NCBI GenBank assembly: GCA_029721435.1
Contig: CM056582.1
Coordinates: 39,638,611-39,702,610 of the forward strand
From: Gymnothorax reevesii
Taxonomy: Eukaryota > Chordata > Actinopteri > Anguilliformes > Muraenidae
DNA: 64,000 nt
Direction of reading: 5' to 3'
Numbering within the stretch: the stretch's first letter is position 1; each line of letters begins with the position of its first letter. The notes beneath the pieces are model-generated. The model ran no database searches. It was not told the DNA's origin and saw only the letters and a program-made list of their open reading frames with translations. A program made the translations under genes and the position numbers. Of this stretch, positions 33,085-43,093 are shown piece after piece.

Positions 33085-33515
33085 GGCGATTTCATTGAAT
33101 GGCCCGCTGAGGTCGCTAGAAATCGAGGCAGAAATATTTGAGATAGCATTTCATTCCGGGAAAACCTTTTTTCTCTTTCTTTTTTCTTGTCATCAGACAT
33201 GGATGAAGCACCAGCACAAGTGGCCATCTGGGTTGGGGCACTGTGGAATACTTAACACGGGATTGTGGGTAATGGAAAGATTTTAACAAGGGATTAGCTT
33301 TTAATGGCACCATTAGTTAACGAAGTGAAATAATTGTCTTTGAGCAACACTAATTTAACGAGTCATTAACTAACGAACAGTTAGCAAGATAACGGCAAGT
33401 TAGTGGATAACGTCATGTTAAATTAACGACCTTTTGAACAACAGGGCGAGATAATCAAGCGACCAAGCTCCGTTACTGTCTATCAGCAGGCTCATGTCAG
33501 CGAGCAGGTTTCACT

Positions 33516-33633
33516 GGGCCTGTATTCTCTGAGACTTACGACAATGTCGTAGATGTTTTGATTGGTCGAGAGTGCGCTCTCGACCAATCAAAACAGCTAT
33601 GAAATTGTCACAACACTTCGAGAATACAGCCCC
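33516..33633. repeat. Foldback unit 1 with perfect 17-bp core
   Basis: 33556-33572 and 33577-33593 are perfect inverted copies around a 4-base loop (core GATTGGTCGAGAG). The pairing continues imperfectly to about 55 bp per arm, ending 'gggcctgtattctc' and 'gagaatacagccc'. Confidence 0.9.
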
Positions 33634-33652
33634 CGGCTAGTACTTAGTAGTA

Positions 33653-33777
33653 GGGGCCGTATTTTTAACAAAGAGATGTTACAATATCATAGCTGGATAG
33701 ATTGCTCGAGGGGGAGCTCTCGACCAATCGAAACAGATACGGCATTGTCGCAGCTCGTTGAGAATATAAAATACGGG
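33653..33777. repeat. Foldback unit 2, diverged relative of unit 1
   Basis: It has the same design 20 bp after unit 1: ends 'ggccgtatttt' and 'aaaatacgg', centre near 'ctcgaccaatcgaaacag'. Sequence similarity to unit 1 is clear in the right arm and weaker in the left. Confidence 0.75.
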
Positions 33778-33872
33778 TTAGTAAGAAGTGCTGTGATTTG
33801 CCGAGACTGCCAAACGCGTGAACACGTGCGTGCCTATTCGTTCATGAAGATCGGATGATCCGTCCGGGCCAA

Positions 33873-33950
33873 CCTGCATAAGTTGTGCCCTACCGTCAAA
33901 AACGTTGAAATCCAGTAAACAATGCGCTTCAATTTACTATTAAGCAAAAT
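33873..33950. repeat. Repeat block, inverted copy at 41026-41118
   Basis: 'ataagttgtgccctaccgtc' through 'caatttactattaagcaaaa' is matched in reverse complement at 41026-41118 with few changes. It is probably an inner end of a hAT-type element. Confidence 0.8.
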
Positions 33951-34058
33951 CGGGGAGGGGGGTGTATCGTCTAGCACGTGGTTGTTCGTCTTGGTTGAGT
34001 GAACAAATTTACTACGATTTGTTTACCTCTGACTGATCTGCAGTGTAGATCGATTATC

Positions 34059-34303
34059 ATGTGCTCAAAGCATAAACAGAGTTGCTTGTCAGATTTTTAT
34101 AATGTTCCTTCACCAATACAAAAGAAAAAGTTAACCAAAGAAGAGGTTTTAGAACAGCAGAGGGAATATGATGAAAATAGAAGAAAAAGAAATTGGCATG
34201 ATCATTAGCTCAAGGATAATCCATGGCTGGAATACAGGGTCCTGGATGGTGAGGATAAGATGTTCTGCACAGTCTGCTGCAAGCACGACTCAGGACTCTA
34301 ATA
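34059..34303 (+). pseudogene. hAT-type zinc-finger N-terminal fragment
   Basis: Reads MCSKHKQSCLSDFYNVPSPI, QKKKLTKEEVLEQQREYDEN, a stop at 34206-34208, then in frame NPWLEYRVLDGEDKMFCTVC CKHDSG. The PWLEY...MFCTxCxKH pattern is that of TTF/BED-like fingers at the start of fish hAT-derived proteins. No transposase core follows; the copy ends at 34475. Confidence 0.6.
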
Positions 34304-34475
34304 AAAGATGATTATATTAAGTGGGTCTCTTTTCGTTTCTTGCAGTGTCGGTGTATAGAAGTGAAAAAAGTCGCAATATTTCAGAACTATTAAAAATTGG
34401 TCAGGACTAGTAAATAATATAGGCCACTAGTCCTGTGGACCAGTGCTTTTTGTTTTTGCTTAATGTGCACCCCTG

Positions 34476-35083
34476 ATATCTTGAGGGATAGCCAACATGG
34501 TTTCCACAAGGGAAGGTCATGTTAAAAAACCTTCTGGAATTTTTTGAACAGGCCACCAAGACTTATGACCTGAGCAGGGCTTACAACATCATATAGTTGG
34601 ATTTTCTGAGAGCAGTTGATACAGTACGGCATTAGAGGCTAATTTTGAAAATTAGCTCCATTGGAGTTACAGGAGGTATTCTGAAGTGGATTCAAAACTT
34701 GTTACAGGACAGAATACAAAGAGTGGTGGTCAGTGGTATCTCATCTGAGCTAGGTATGGTGGGGAGTGGCGTCCCCCAGGGATCGGTCTTGGGGCCCCTG
34801 CTGTTCCTCATCTACATTAATGACCTTGATAGGAATATTGAGAGCAAATTAGTTAAATTTGCAGATGATTCTAGAATCCAAAATTGGGCAGAAATGTGGC
34901 AAATTAAATTTAATGTAGCGAAATGTTAAGTTTTACATGTAGGTAATAAAAACATTAAACAGGATTACTTCTTGAGAGGTTTAAAACTAGAATTTGCTCC
35001 ACACAAAAAATATCTGGAGTGAATTTGCTATTATACTATCTGAGAGGTGGGGCTGATATATTTAACTCTGTTCAGCCTTAAAA
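34476..35083 (+). mobile_element. CR1-like LINE, 3' half of the split copy
   Basis: Resumes with 'gatatcttgagggatagcca' (LRDSQHGF) and contains the RT palm. It is lost after about 35040, where a TIR element begins at 35084. Confidence 0.75.
34645..34929 (+). pseudogene. CR1-like reverse-transcriptase palm fragment
   Basis: 95 codons open: SIGVTGGILKWIQNLLQDRI, SGVPQGSVLGPLLFLIYIND, SKLVKFADDSRIQNWAEMWQ, KFNVAKC. GVPQGSVLGPLLF and the FADD catalytic motif are intact in this stretch. A deletion brings FADDS close to WAEMW (the spacer is shorter than usual), and the frame stops at TAA 34927-34929. Confidence 0.85.
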
Positions 35084-35951
35084 CCCTGTTTACACCGGAC
35101 TTGCGAGCAGGTTGCGACCGAAAAATGGACAAAAATCGCCATCACTCTCACTGACTCTTGATGAAGTTGCAAGTAACTCTCAATAAACTCTCAATGGTCT
35201 CAAATTCAATCTCTCTGATCTCTTTCACTCTCTGTGGATCTTGAAGGAGTTTACCATTGTTTTGAGCTATTCAAAAAAATCTCATAACTTTTGCGAGTAT
35301 GTGCGAGTGGTGAGAAATAAATGCATCTCAAAAACAATCTCATAACTCTCAAGTCATTCTTAACTCGGTCTCACAGGTCTTGATGGTCTCTTGATGGACT
35401 GTCAAACAGGTTGCATAAATAATCCCCAAAAATCAGAATATTTTTCATTATGCGACTATGGCGATCGTTTTTGCGAGCTGAACAAGAACCCATTGCAATG
35501 CCTTCAAGAGCAAAAAAGTCATGGCGAGTGAAATTGCGAGAGCATCAGTGATGGATGGGATGGAAATTTGACCAACAGCGATCAGTGAGAGTGAAATTAC
35601 GACCAATGGCGAGCTTCCATGCAACTCTTTCTGAGAGTGAGTTTCCTATATAAAGCCATTGTTTTAATCGGTCCATGACTTGCTGCAACAATCGCATCAA
35701 CTACACAAGACCAAGAGAGACTAAACGAGAGAAAGGAGAGTCATCGTAAATTATGTCGCATAGATCGCCTAATTTTTGTAAATATAGCCTATCTCAAATG
35801 TGGTCTCACTGGAAGCTTGGTGTGAACGCAAATTAGCGATTAGATTGGAGAGTATACAAGCGTATACAAGACTTGTGCGAGTTCATCAAATCCTTGTGAT
35901 CTCACAAGTCGCAGCAGTCGCCATTTCAGTCGTATTTTGGTGTAAACAGGG
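35084..35951. mobile_element. TIR element with CCCTGTTTACACC ends
   Basis: CCCTGTTTACACC at 35084 recurs inverted as GGTGTAAACAGGG ending at 35951. The 868-bp interior is full of 'ctctca/tgagag' words and has no coding. The superfamily is not fixed, as no target duplication is clear. Confidence 0.7.
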
Positions 35952-36011
35952 CATAATTTTGCTGGTTACTTTTGCTGCTTGGCCACATTAATCAGAGCTA
36001 ACGTTAAGTCA

Positions 36012-36139
36012 GCATTATTACTCGCGAGGGTGTGCTTGACCGTCATTCTTGACAGGACAGTGATGCGGCCAGCGCCTCGTTCCGTTATCACTGAAGTGAC
36101 AAGAATGACGGTCAAGCACACCCTCCAGTGTAATAAAGC
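36012..36139. repeat. Near-complete hairpin element (26-bp perfect arms)
   Basis: 36026-36051 and 36100-36125 are perfect inverted copies of 26 bp (core GTGTGCTTGACCGTCATTC). Outside them 'ttattac'/'gtaataa' and inside them 'cagtgat'/'atcactg' also pair, so nearly the whole 128 bp folds. Probably a MITE. Confidence 0.88.
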
Positions 36140-36939
36140 GATCATACAACTATTACCATTAAAATAAAATGTAATATCAAAATTAATTCATACTATGGGC
36201 ATTTCGCTCTCAAAATATAAAAGTTTTTTGCGAGTATTTTCTCCCTATCCGTGGAAATACACGAGTTCTGACGTTAACTAGTCCTTGTGAGGCAGCCAAT
36301 TTGGGCTTATGTTTCCCAGACATCGTGATTTCCCAAAACTGAAAAAATACGGCACATAGCAACACAAAACTGCTTTGCTAGCTCAATCATGTTGTAACTA
36401 GAATATCCGCTGGGGAAAAATAAAAAAATTTCATGACTGATAGTTATACTTCTGCCGACATCAGTAATTTTTAGGCTTACAGGTGCCTTGACGACGACTC
36501 CGCTCATCTTTATCGAACAAACTTATATTAACGGTTTTATTTAAATAAAGGCAACGGCTTTCCGGTGTCGGCGCCAGAACAAAAATCTGTCTTTAGATTA
36601 ACTTACCAGCAGATGTTTCATTTCAGATGGGGGTGTGTCACTCCAATGAATATAATTGAGAAATCTGAGCCATTTTCTTTTAAATTAAAGGGTCTAGTGC
36701 CATATTTTCAACACATATATAACTGGAATGCATATAAGAATACGAAGCAATGGGTTATTTTGCATGAGACCATACAATTATAAAGTTGTTGGGACTGTTG
36801 TTTTACTCATCACACTCAACGTTAGTGCGGCCGATTGGTTGTATTCAGTAATGACGACGAATTGCTGATGAATTGCTTACGAACACCATCATGAATTAGT
36901 TATTTGTCGAAAGGACGTGATATAACGTAATGTGGATGG
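36140..36939. other. No gene seen
   Basis: AT-rich non-coding sequence up to the LTR. Nothing recognised. Confidence 0.5.
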
Positions 36940-37274
36940 TGTAACGTGGTGTTGGAAGGAAGCGTAGCCACGGAGGTTAGTAGCGTAGCTCCGGTGCAAA
37001 TCAGGGGGCGAAGTGAAGGGATTTCCCACACGGTACATTTATTCACAGATAAGAACCATACAAAGCCAGGCTTCACGGCATATTCCATAAAACTCACGGA
37101 CTATAAAATGCTCGTGGCTCGTTGTCTTCTCTACCTTCCACGTCACCGAAGTTGAGGGGGTGAAAAGGACAGACGCAACACGTGATACCTGCAGTACCAA
37201 GCGCTGAAAACAAATGCAGGTGCCACCTTGTGGCATAGACTGCTAATGCTCTATGTAATACCCTGGCTGTTACA
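36940..37274 (-). mobile_element. Ty3/gypsy LTR (3' LTR of the element at 37-40 kb)
   Basis: On the minus strand it starts TGTAACAGCCAGGG and ends CGTTACA. The TGTAAC...GTTACA ends are inverted, as LTRs have, and it is 335 bp long. Immediately upstream on that strand lies a purine run AGGGGGGAG, the usual second-strand primer site. No second LTR is found in the window. Confidence 0.75.
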
Positions 37275-37276
37275 TA

Positions 37277-37286
37277 CTCCCCCCTG
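37277..37286 (-). other. Polypurine tract of the gypsy element
   Basis: Purine run (CAGGGGGGAG region on the minus strand) ending two bases before the LTR, in the expected place. Confidence 0.65.
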
Positions 37287-37756
37287 GTAATAACATGGCT
37301 GTCCTCAGCCGTACACAGCTGAAGAAACAACTAAGCTCCACTTCATACGTCGTCATACATGAACTCTGTAAAAGTTAGCCATTACACACAGAGAAAGACA
37401 TAATGACTGGCCAACTGATATACATATCAATTAACAGAGTACACAATAAAACAGAGAAATACCCATTAAACACATCAGGTGAATGAGTAAGGTGAAATAT
37501 CCCATTTTTATAGCCATTAGCTGTTTTTTTTTTTTTTTGTCGGTTTATGAAAAACCTGAACCACACAGAAAAACGAGGAGATAAAGATCTCAGCAGAAGC
37601 CTGTAAGTAGATTTGAACTGTGGTGAAACCTGTACCACTGAGGCAGGATACACAATGTAAACACAAGGTATGCAAAATTATTTCTATGACTCAGAACTGT
37701 AAAAATTGCATTGCATTTCAATTATCATCACATACTTGACCTAACAAACCAACTGC
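37287..37756 (-). other. 3' untranslated part of the gypsy element
   Basis: Non-coding sequence between the pol stop and the polypurine tract. There is a T-run at 37526-37539 and no env-like frame. Confidence 0.5.
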
Positions 37757-39682
37757 CTATTTCAGGTCAAGTCTGTCAGTATGGTAAGAGTTTGTCCATC
37801 TACTGGCCGACCAACCAGATGTGATTCTGGGGCGACATCTCGGTCTGAGGTCATACCGGTCAGTGTGATCAGGGATTAGGTCAGACACGGAGCGGTCCTC
37901 AGAGTCACAGTCCATGACTGGCATCGGGCCAGAGTCCATGACACCATGTGAGTCAAAGCACATGTCTACAGCGGGGAGGTCAGTCAGGTTGTCAGCCTGG
38001 GTGATGGGCTCATCTTCGTGCAGAGTCCAGGAGTCGGTTTGCTCCTCGACCACAGGCACAGCGAACCTGCTGGGGGAGACGGAGACCCAAGTATGGAAAG
38101 GTTGCAAGTTAACTACATGGAAGACTCCAGCATCCACACCAGTGTCCAGCCTAGTCAGTCGGTAGTTGACATCTCCCAGCTTCTGACTAACACGGAGTGG
38201 GCCTGTGAACAGGGGTACTAGCTTAGCTGCAAAGTTGGACTGTGCATCAGACTTAGGGTGGGTTTTAACCCTAACAAGGTCACCAACAGCATAGGAGGCC
38301 TGACGCCGTCTCAAGTCATAATAGTGTTTTTGTTTGTTGTGACTGCGCTCAAGAGCTGCTCTGGCGTGGTCGTGAGCTTCCTGTAGGGAAGCTCTTAGAG
38401 TCTCTGGGTACGGCACATCGGGCTCATCCACGCCGTCACTGGAAGGTTGTGTAATGAGGTCGAGTGGGGTGTTCAGCTCCCGACCATACAGCATCATGGA
38501 GGGGCTGAAGCCTGTGCTTTCATGAGGGGCTGTACGCAGAGCAAAGCAGATTTGTGACAGGTGCTTATCCCATGCCGTGTGCTTATCCCCAATATAGGCA
38601 CGTATGGCTGTTTTGAGTGTCCGGTTCACACGTTCTGTTGCGTTCGTTTGAGGGTGGTAAGCAGTGGTGAGTCTGTGCACAGATCCCAGGGTTGAAACAA
38701 CATGCTCAAACAATTCACTGACAAAGGGCGAGCCTCTGTCGAAGATCAGGTAGGTTGGAGCACCGTGTCTGGCAAACACCTCGCTGACAAACTTTCTGGC
38801 TGCCGCCTGCGCTGTCGCCTCCTTGACTCCACACACTTTAATCCACTTTGAGAAATAGTCAACAAAGACCAGCAAGTGGGCGTTACCAGATGCAGTTCTG
38901 GGCAATGGGCTGACGAAATCCACTCCTGCATGCTCCCAGGGCTTTTGGGGCAAGATGGGAACCATGAGACCAGCTGGTTTCCTCTGACTTGGTTTAGTGA
39001 GGTGACAGACTGAGCAGGACATGAAATACCTTTTGGCATCCGCTGCCATCTTGGGCCAAAAAAATCTGAACCGCAACCTTGCTAAAGTTTTTGAAAAACC
39101 GAGGTGACCTGCAGTGGGGTGGTCATGATAATAGGAGAGCAAAGTGCCACGGATTGATGTGGGGGCATAAAGTTTTAGTTCTTTTAGAGGATGCAAACCA
39201 CATCTGGCTCTGGGGTCTGAGTAGTATAGCAGACCGTCATGAACAACAAACTGTGGGGCGTAGTTTTTGTCTGAGTCAGTACGTGGGTTCGTCTCTAGAT
39301 CCCTGAGAAGCTGGCCGATGTCTGTGTCATCATTCTGTAGTTGTTTCAAATGTGAGCAACCCGCTAAAAGCACAGGGGGCAAAGCATGGAGGTCAAGACT
39401 GCCGATAACAGCGTACTCGGGCAACAGGTCCATGGGAGTGTCATCAGTCAGGGGCAGAGGGTTGCGGGACAAAGCATCTGGCACGGTGTTGCAAGCACCA
39501 GGCTTATGTACTATTGAGGAGTCAAAGTCTTGAAGCCGCAGCGACCAGCGGGCTAGTCGGCCAGAGGGGTTCGGGCGGGACATGAGCCATCTGAGGCTGT
39601 TGTGGTCTGTGAAAATGGTCACCTGAAGACCCTCCACGTAAGGCCTAAAATGCTCAAGAGCCCCAAGATCACAGCCAAACAC
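37757..39682 (-). CDS. Ty3/gypsy pol: RNase H end and integrase
   Basis: 641 open codons on the minus strand. The N-terminal part is the RNase H C-terminus and tether (TDHNSLRWLMSRPNPSGRLA, RWSLRLQDFD, DALSRNP). Then comes the integrase zinc-binding HHCC part (HPTAGHLGFSKTLARLRFRF through CSVCHLTKPSQ). The core follows with the D,D,E positions in HAGVDFVSPLP, LIFDRGSPF and YHPQTNATERVNRTLK. The C-terminal region reads YAVGDLVRVKTHPKSD and GPLRVSQKLGDVNYRL, without a clear chromodomain. It is fused to RT in the intact family; here a frameshift near 39670 separates it from the RT frame. An endogenous relic, described only as found. Confidence 0.92.
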   Translation of the reverse strand: MFGCDLGALEHFRPYVEGLQVTIFTDHNSLRWLMSRPNPSGRLARWSLRLQDFDSSIVHKPGACNTVPDALSRNPLPLTDDTPMDLLPEYAVIGSLDLHALPPVLLAGCSHLKQLQNDDTDIGQLLRDLETNPRTDSDKNYAPQFVVHDGLLYYSDPRARCGLHPLKELKLYAPTSIRGTLLSYYHDHPTAGHLGFSKTLARLRFRFFWPKMAADAKRYFMSCSVCHLTKPSQRKPAGLMVPILPQKPWEHAGVDFVSPLPRTASGNAHLLVFVDYFSKWIKVCGVKEATAQAAARKFVSEVFARHGAPTYLIFDRGSPFVSELFEHVVSTLGSVHRLTTAYHPQTNATERVNRTLKTAIRAYIGDKHTAWDKHLSQICFALRTAPHESTGFSPSMMLYGRELNTPLDLITQPSSDGVDEPDVPYPETLRASLQEAHDHARAALERSHNKQKHYYDLRRRQASYAVGDLVRVKTHPKSDAQSNFAAKLVPLFTGPLRVSQKLGDVNYRLTRLDTGVDAGVFHVVNLQPFHTWVSVSPSRFAVPVVEEQTDSWTLHEDEPITQADNLTDLPAVDMCFDSHGVMDSGPMPVMDCDSEDRSVSDLIPDHTDRYDLRPRCRPRITSGWSASRWTNSYHTDRLDLK

Positions 39683-40340
39683 TCCTTTTCAGGGGTGGAG
39701 TATGGTTTTTCAGCTTTGTGAAGAGAACGACTTGCGTAAGCCACAACAATCTCTCGCCCCTCTCAGTCTTTCTGCATCAATGCAGCGCCCAGCCCAAGGT
39801 CGCAGGCGTCGGTGTGAATGAAAAAAGGGCTTGTGAAGTCGGGGGATCTTAAGACTGGTGCAGATGTGACACACTCTTTCAAAATGTCCATTGATTCCTG
39901 ACATTTGTTATCCCAGTGGAAGACTGCATCCTTCCTCGTGAGTGCATGGAGGGGCTCCGCATGGCGAGCGTAGTTCGGGACAAAACGCCGGTAATGTCTG
40001 CTGAGTCCTAGGAACTGTCATACATGTTTCATGGTGGACGGGACTTGAAACTCCATCACAGCCTTTATTTTGTCTCCATCAGGTTTTATGTCAGAGGGTG
40101 TGATGCGGTAGCCGAGGAATGTGAGCTCACTCAGACAAAACTGACATTTCTTCAGCTTTAGCGAGAGGCCAGCAGCTTTGAGTCTTTTGAGCGCCTCCTC
40201 TAAGTCGTTCAGATGCTGCTCAAAAGTGGGGGAAGCAACAACGACATCATCCAAATATACTGCACATGTTTTGTAGATGAGACCAGCCAGTACAGTGCTC
40301 ATTAGTCTCTGAAACGTGGCTGGGGCGTTGCAATGGGCGA
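39683..40340 (-). pseudogene. Ty3/gypsy RT C-terminal part and RNase H start, broken
   Basis: Reads YLDDVVVASPTFEQHLNDLE (the YxDD catalytic motif) and LKLKKCQFCLSELTFLGYRI, then TGA at 40018-40020. The frame then continues through the thumb and RNase H start, with a second TGA at 39763-39765 and the frameshift near 39670. At about 40340 the RT is cut off in mid-domain and unrelated sequence begins. The RT fingers, protease, gag and 5' LTR are absent, so the copy is 5'-truncated and inactive. Confidence 0.87.
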
Positions 40341-41149
40341 ACAGTATACTCGTTTTTTCTGTTCTCTAGCCAGCTGGTATTGGTTTATGTATTTGGTTGT
40401 GGGTATTTTGAGGATTAATATCGATTCCATGAAAGTTAATAGTTTGAAACATCATCTGGCATTCAAGTCATCATTGGACTCAGCTATGCTTGCCATCACG
40501 TGGCGAAAGTGCCGGTAAACATTTGAAGCAGTGATAATGTCAAAGATGATCAATTTCCACGTGTTGGCTGGTAGCTAGCTGGCATGATTACAAACACCCC
40601 CATCAAATTAGCTTAGTAGCTAGGACAGCTAAAACCCGTCTCTCCGCAGCAACACCCATCCACAATGAGTCCGATCTGTAACCAACATTACTTGCTACTT
40701 TCCATAGATCGTTCGCAATGAGACTGCCAATGCGTCACGCGGCTTGCTCAAATAATGTTTGAAAGACATGCCACTCCTCCTTAAGGTCTCCTTGTGAGTG
40801 AACATCTCGCGAGTAAAGGGACAGAGTGCAGCGCGTACTAGTGCACAGTGGGTAATGTAGTATAGCCATCGGATCATGAATCGCCTGGAGAGAAATAGAG
40901 CAGGGCAGGGTACAACGAGCTTGTGTGAAGTCCCAGTATGCCCAAAAAAGTCCCGGTACGCCAGGCACCAAAATCTAGAAGTGCCGATACTCCGTACCGG
41001 TGCGTACCGGTCCACTTAAAGGACTGTATATAATGCTCATTGGCAATTTTGCTTAATAGTAAATTGAAGCGCATTGTTTACTGGATTTCAACGTTTTTGA
41101 CGGTTGGGCACAACTTATGCTAAAAATGACAATTGAGTCCCAGTTTATT
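40341..41149. other. Unassigned sequence plus an inverted repeat copy
   Basis: 40341-41025 shows no gene. 41026-41118 is the reverse complement of the repeat block at 33873-33950. Confidence 0.5.
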
Positions 41150-41625
41150 CACTGTTTCCAGTTAATGTCATGTTCAGGGGATCCCAGAGAGAGGCTGAAG
41201 ATCCTTAACCTCTTTAGTCTTAGGAAAAGGAGACTTAGGGGTGATCTGAGGTCTTTAAATATGTTAGACGGATAAACAAAGCAAATTATGTAGGATTCTT
41301 TCGACCCTGTGTTGTTTGTAGAACTCGGGGTCACAAATGGAGTTTGACTAAAGGTAAATTTAGCCCTGATATTGGAAAATATTTCTTCACCCAAAAAGTA
41401 ATTTCGATGTGGAATAGCTTGCCTGACCATATTGTTGAGGCAGACACCTTGGGACTTTTCAAGAGCAGGCTTGACTTAAAGCTAGATACCATGGAGTCAT
41501 TGAGTATCTGAAGTGATATATTCACGATAGTATAAAGAAACTGGTGAGACTAGTTGGGCTGAACAGCCTGTTCTTGCCATTCATGTCATGTTATGTTATG
41601 TTATGTTATATTATTGAAGAGCAGG
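41150..41625 (+). mobile_element. CR1-like LINE 3' end with (ATGTT)n tail
   Basis: Carries the C-terminal words (LFSLRKRRLRGDLR-type, near 41195-41260) and the shared 3' block from 'tttcttcacccaaaaagtaa' to 'gaacagcctgttcttgccat'. It closes with a 'tcatgttatgttatgttatg' microsatellite tail. The same tail ends the copy at 56235-56470. Confidence 0.85.
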
Positions 41626-42383
41626 TCTGAAAATATTTATATTTTCCCAAAAAAGGAACATGTTTGCAAAGGGAGAACTTCTTGTCCATGTTCTTATGAA
41701 TTTCTTCCACCAACTCCAATGAATTTTATCCAGCACTGCTTATTTAATTCGCTGAGTTTCTGAATTAGAATTTTCCAACTTTCTTACCTCTGGGTCAGGG
41801 TTGGAGAGGGGCTGGAGTCTGTTCCGCCATACAGACTATTCCAGCTGTGGAGTGAACCCTAATATTCATTTCAGCTTGTGTGGATAGCAAAGTTGGAATC
41901 ACAGTTAGATTACTACGCATGAGCAAGGGGTCACTGAAAGCTACAATCCTGTTTGTTTTGTTACATGGCACAGTAAGTGTTGTTTTGGTGGATACGATTC
42001 TTTATTAAATTACCGGTGTGTTCAGCTGTTGGGTGTCAGAACACTCATGGGAAAGCAGACAATTTGGGTCTTGAACCGGAGATTTTCTAACATCTTGCTA
42101 TCAAAGAGCTTTAGGACATTTGATGTCACTGTTAAAGGAAAAATAGCAGATTCCGCATGTGCTTCAATTTAGATGTTAAAGTATTTATTATTCAGTTCAG
42201 CTCCGTCTTAAAATGACCAAAAATATTTTGGGTCACTCTTTTGATGAAGTGTTGCTCATAAAGGCTTTATACAGCATGTGTAATGCCTTCATAAATCAGA
42301 CATAATCTCTCCATAAATCAGACCTAAGCAAAAGTCATGCTTTGTAAAGGGTGAAATAACACATTCTTATTCAGCATGTGACA
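41626..42383. other. No gene seen; flank of the 42-48 kb nest
   Basis: Non-coding. The last eight bases (42376-42383, ATGTGACA) are the left copy of the hAT target duplication. Confidence 0.55.
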
Positions 42384-43093
42384 CCAGGGGCTCTAAATTC
42401 GTAGACCAGGCGCAGGTGCAGCGCAGGCGTGGCGAATGGCGTGTGCGCCGCGCCAACGGGGTGTGTCCAGGCGTATGTTGCAATTTCATGCTTGGTGTAG
42501 CCTGGCACAAGTACTCCTCTGTCCCTCCTTCCGGCACAAGTAACAAAGAGGGAGGAGAAAAGGCTGAAGTGGGTTTAACGCAGCCGAGTCAACTTTTCAC
42601 CGATAAATTGAGCTCCTCTCCTCACCTTGAAAGTATTGAAATAAAGAAGCCTCCGTCCTATGTCTGCATGATGCGTTAATGTAGCTTGTTACTTTGCTGC
42701 TTAAGGCTTGTTTTCTGCACCCCTTACGTCTATATTAAGCATTACGATTATGAGGCATTCTCGAATTATTACCATTAGCAAACTTGAATGGAATTTCAAA
42801 ACGAAAACTACGTCAGATCATTCAAACTTATGAAGTTGGAATGAAATACGACGGTTGCTCACTTATTCCTTCTGCCTGCATCATTAGGAAGAGATACGAT
42901 GGATAGCGTGTTCCTATTATTACATCCTGTTGCTGCGTAAAATTTTGTCATTAACATGCATGGACAACAATGCAAGATACATGACACATTTATTTTCAAT
43001 ATGTTATCTCAACTTAGAACGAGATCATAGCAATCAGTCTGTATTCATTCCCCCACTAAAATCGATAAAACTTAAGTGACAATAATAGTATTT

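Larger units (their letters stand above)
32549..34475. other. Composite insertion inside the LINE
   Basis: Foreign DNA separates two parts of one LINE RT that should be only a few codons apart (KDELDLF before, LRDSQHGF after). It holds a Harbinger N-terminal exon, two foldback units and a hAT-type zinc-finger piece ending with 'gtgcacccctg' at 34475. A small inverted repeat 'gtacgcgtccta'/'ggacgcagtac' marks the left side (about 32540-32605). Confidence 0.6.

Noticed and set aside
37287..37756. env-like gene in the gypsy element
   Set aside because: Only short frames, no signal peptide, no fusion or membrane segment seen; treated as 3' untranslated sequence.
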